Positions 61,930 to 64,000 of a stretch of 64,000 nt of DNA are shown here, in pieces. Under the pieces are notes generated by a model, which saw only the letters and a program-made list of their open reading frames with translations, did no database searches and was not told the DNA's origin. Both the position numbers and the translations under genes were made by a program. Each line of letters opens with the position of its first letter. Positions within the stretch are counted from its first letter, which is position 1. Location: contig NZ_JANLNW010000084.1 of assembly GCF_025465945.1 (NCBI RefSeq), forward strand, positions 124,001 to 188,000, in the 5' to 3' direction. The DNA comes from Pseudomonas sp. 6D_7.1_Bac1. Lineage in GTDB: Bacteria > Pseudomonadota > Gammaproteobacteria > Pseudomonadales > Pseudomonadaceae.

Positions 61930-64000
61930 TTGAAGAAATCCACCGCAGCACCTAAAACAGCAGTTCCACTTTGGCGTCAGCATCTGCACTACCGGCTCAA
62001 GGAAGGTGCACTGATCGCCATCGGTGCCTTGTGCCTGTTCCTGATGATGGCTTTGCTGACCTATGGCAAGGACGATCCGGGCTGGAGCCATAACAGCAAA
62101 ATCGACGATGTGCAGAACTTCGGCGGGCCGGCTGGCTCCTACAGCGCCGATATTCTGTTCATGGTGCTGGGTTACTTCGCTTATATCTTCCCGCTGTTGC
62201 TGGCGATCAAGACCTACCAGATCTTCCGCCAGCGCCACGAGCCGTGGCAGTGGAGTGGCTGGCTGTTTTCCTGGCGCCTGATCGGCCTGGTGTTTCTGGT
62301 GCTGTCGGGCGCGGCCCTGGCGCATATCCATTTCCATGCCGCGACCGGTTTGCCGGCCGGCGCCGGTGGTGCGTTGGGCGAAAGCCTGGGCGATCTGGCG
62401 AAAAACGCGCTGAATGTCCAGGGCAGTACCCTGATGTTCATTGCGCTGTTCCTGTTCGGTCTGACCGTGTTTACCGACCTGTCGTGGTTCAAGGTGATGG
62501 ACGTCACCGGCAAGATCACCCTCGACCTGTTCGAACTGTTTCAAGGCGCCGCCAATCGCTGGTGGGCCGCGCGTACCGAGCGCAAGCAACTGGTCGCGCA
62601 ACTGCGTGAAGTCGACGATCGGGTGCACGATGTCGTGGCGCCGACCGTGACTGACAAACGCGAGCAAGCCAAGGTCAAGGAGCGCCTGATCGAGCGTGAG
62701 CAGGCCCTGAGCAAGCACATGTCCGAGCGCGAGAAGCAGGTTCCGCCGGTGATCGCCCCGGCACCACCCAAAGCGCCGCCGCCCAGCAAGCGGGTTGAGA
62801 AAGAAAAGCAGGCGCCGCTGTTCGTCGACAGTGCGGTGGAAGGCACCTTGCCGCCGATCTCGATTCTCGATCCGGCAGAAAAGAAACAGCTCAACTATTC
62901 GCCTGAGTCGCTGGCTGCGGTCGGTCACTTGCTGGAAATCAAACTCAAGGAGTTTGGCGTCGAGGTGTCGGTGGATTCGATTCACCCGGGCCCGGTGATT
63001 ACCCGTTACGAGATTCAACCGGCGGCCGGGGTTAAGGTCAGCCGTATTTCCAACCTGGCCAAAGACCTTGCACGCTCGCTGGCAGTCACCAGTGTGCGGG
63101 TGGTGGAAGTGATTCCCGGAAAGACCACGGTCGGCATCGAGATTCCCAACGAAGACCGGCAGATCGTGCGCTTCTCCGAAGTGCTGTCGACCCCGGAATA
63201 CGATGATGCCAAGTCCCCGGTTACCCTGGCCCTGGGCCATGACATCGGCGGCAAGCCGATCATCGTCGACCTGGCGAAAATGCCGCACCTGCTGGTGGCC
63301 GGTACGACCGGTTCCGGTAAGTCGGTGGGTGTGAACGCGATGATTCTGTCGATTCTGTTCAAGTCGGGCCCGGAAGACGCCAAGCTGATCATGATCGACC
63401 CGAAAATGCTTGAATTGTCGATCTATGAAGGCATTCCGCACCTGCTGTGCCCGGTGGTCACCGACATGAAGGACGCCGCCAACGCGCTGCGCTGGAGCGT
63501 GGCCGAGATGGAGCGTCGCTACAAGCTGATGGCGAAGATGGGGGTGCGTAACCTGTCCGGCTTCAACCAGAAGGTCAGAGAGGCGCAGGAAGCCGGTACA
63601 CCGCTGGCGGATCCGTTGTACAACCGCGAAAGCATTCACGACGAAGCGCCGCTGCTGACCAAGTTGCCGACCATCGTGGTGGTGGTCGACGAATTCGCCG
63701 ACATGATGATGATCGTCGGCAAGAAGGTTGAAGAACTGATTGCGCGGATCGCCCAGAAAGCCCGTGCTGCCGGTATTCACTTGATTCTGGCGACCCAGCG
63801 TCCATCGGTGGACGTGATCACCGGTCTGATCAAGGCCAACATTCCGACCCGTATGGCGTTCCAGGTATCGAGCAAGATCGATTCGCGAACCATCATCGAC
63901 CAGGGCGGCGCCGAGCAATTGCTGGGTCACGGTGACATGCTCTACATGCCACCGGGCACCAGCCTGCCGATTCGTGTCCACGGCGCGTTCGTTTCCGACG
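61930..64000 (+). CDS. ftsK: DNA translocase FtsK (3' end beyond window)
   Basis: At least 690 codons, cut by the window end. The N-terminus has the FtsK membrane domain with four helices (residues about 25-180), then a Pro/Glu-rich linker, then the hexameric translocase motor. Walker A is GTTGSGKS at about residue 458, and Walker B IVVVVDEFADMMM. The start appears to be TTG 61930 (LKKSTAAPKTAVPLW), following AGGAAA by 11 nt. FtsK couples septation to dif-site resolution and chromosome clearing. The gamma domain lies outside the window. Confidence 0.95.
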   Translation, partial: MKKSTAAPKTAVPLWRQHLHYRLKEGALIAIGALCLFLMMALLTYGKDDPGWSHNSKIDDVQNFGGPAGSYSADILFMVLGYFAYIFPLLLAIKTYQIFRQRHEPWQWSGWLFSWRLIGLVFLVLSGAALAHIHFHAATGLPAGAGGALGESLGDLAKNALNVQGSTLMFIALFLFGLTVFTDLSWFKVMDVTGKITLDLFELFQGAANRWWAARTERKQLVAQLREVDDRVHDVVAPTVTDKREQAKVKERLIEREQALSKHMSEREKQVPPVIAPAPPKAPPPSKRVEKEKQAPLFVDSAVEGTLPPISILDPAEKKQLNYSPESLAAVGHLLEIKLKEFGVEVSVDSIHPGPVITRYEIQPAAGVKVSRISNLAKDLARSLAVTSVRVVEVIPGKTTVGIEIPNEDRQIVRFSEVLSTPEYDDAKSPVTLALGHDIGGKPIIVDLAKMPHLLVAGTTGSGKSVGVNAMILSILFKSGPEDAKLIMIDPKMLELSIYEGIPHLLCPVVTDMKDAANALRWSVAEMERRYKLMAKMGVRNLSGFNQKVREAQEAGTPLADPLYNRESIHDEAPLLTKLPTIVVVVDEFADMMMIVGKKVEELIARIAQKARAAGIHLILATQRPSVDVITGLIKANIPTRMAFQVSSKIDSRTIIDQGGAEQLLGHGDMLYMPPGTSLPIRVHGAFVSD

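Noticed and set aside
61640..61933. 97-codon + strand frame between trxB and ftsK
   Set aside because: Weak ribosome site, crosses an intrinsic terminator, and overlaps the ftsK start; no domain or bias in its favour.
61885..63981. 698-codon open frame on the minus strand opposite ftsK
   Set aside because: Shadow of ftsK caused by GC-rich third codon positions. Translation is His/Arg/Gln-rich without domain features, while the + strand has clear FtsK motifs.

Overview
The window is a high-GC gammaproteobacterial chromosome segment that reads as Pseudomonas, most likely the P. fluorescens group. Three things point there: a complete 13-gene nuo operon with fused nuoCD, the gene order aceA / roxA / purB / hflD / mnmA / nudix / idh-icd / cspD / clpS-clpA / infA / bpt / aat / trxB / ftsK that I recall from P. 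aeruginosa, and many REP-type inverted elements between genes. Almost everything is core genome. The one clear accessory insertion is a small toxin-antitoxin locus.

Layout. 1-10.9 kb: a citrate-type MFS carrier (-), an ApbE-type lipoprotein (+), soluble transhydrogenase sthA (+), a glycerophosphodiesterase and a PilZ protein (-), the lipoprotein-export ABC system lolC-lolD-lolE (+), xthA (-) and a GNAT acetyltransferase (+). 11-16.4 kb: tamA-tamB, overlapping by 4 nt. 16.5-21.4 kb: a self-contained efflux operon (MarR repressor, outer-membrane factor, membrane-fusion protein, DHA2 pump) whose promoter carries two identical perfect 12-bp palindromes. 21.5-26.2 kb: lpxH-ppiB (-), then glnS and cysS (+). 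26.2-27.2 kb: a Phd/VapC-type pair with its own promoter and operator, plus a remnant of an older HTH antitoxin gene. 27.2-42.3 kb: nuoA-N (-). 42.8-48.8 kb: aceA, a small secretin-like repeat protein with a convergent 33-codon hydrophobic ORF, a GNAT, roxA and purB. 48.9-51.2 kb: hflD, mnmA and a NUDIX hydrolase. 51.3-55.4 kb: divergent monomeric idh and dimeric icd. 55.4-61.6 kb: cspD, then clpS-clpA facing infA, bpt and aat, then trxB. 61.9 kb to the end: ftsK, cut by the window edge.

Functional links. aceA, idh and icd together control the isocitrate branch point, and nuo and sthA handle the resulting NADH and NADPH. ClpS, ClpA, Bpt and Aat form an N-degron pathway (tagging, recognition, unfolding) in one 5-kb stretch. 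Lol, Tam and LpxH all serve outer-membrane assembly. I found no phage, insertion sequence, CRISPR array, tRNA or rRNA. The observations most worth following up are the palindromic MarR operators, the toxin-antitoxin locus with its decayed neighbour, the secretin-like 4 x 10-residue repeat protein with its overlapping micro-ORF, a terminator between lolD and lolE, and an unexplained intrinsic terminator in the trxB-ftsK gap.
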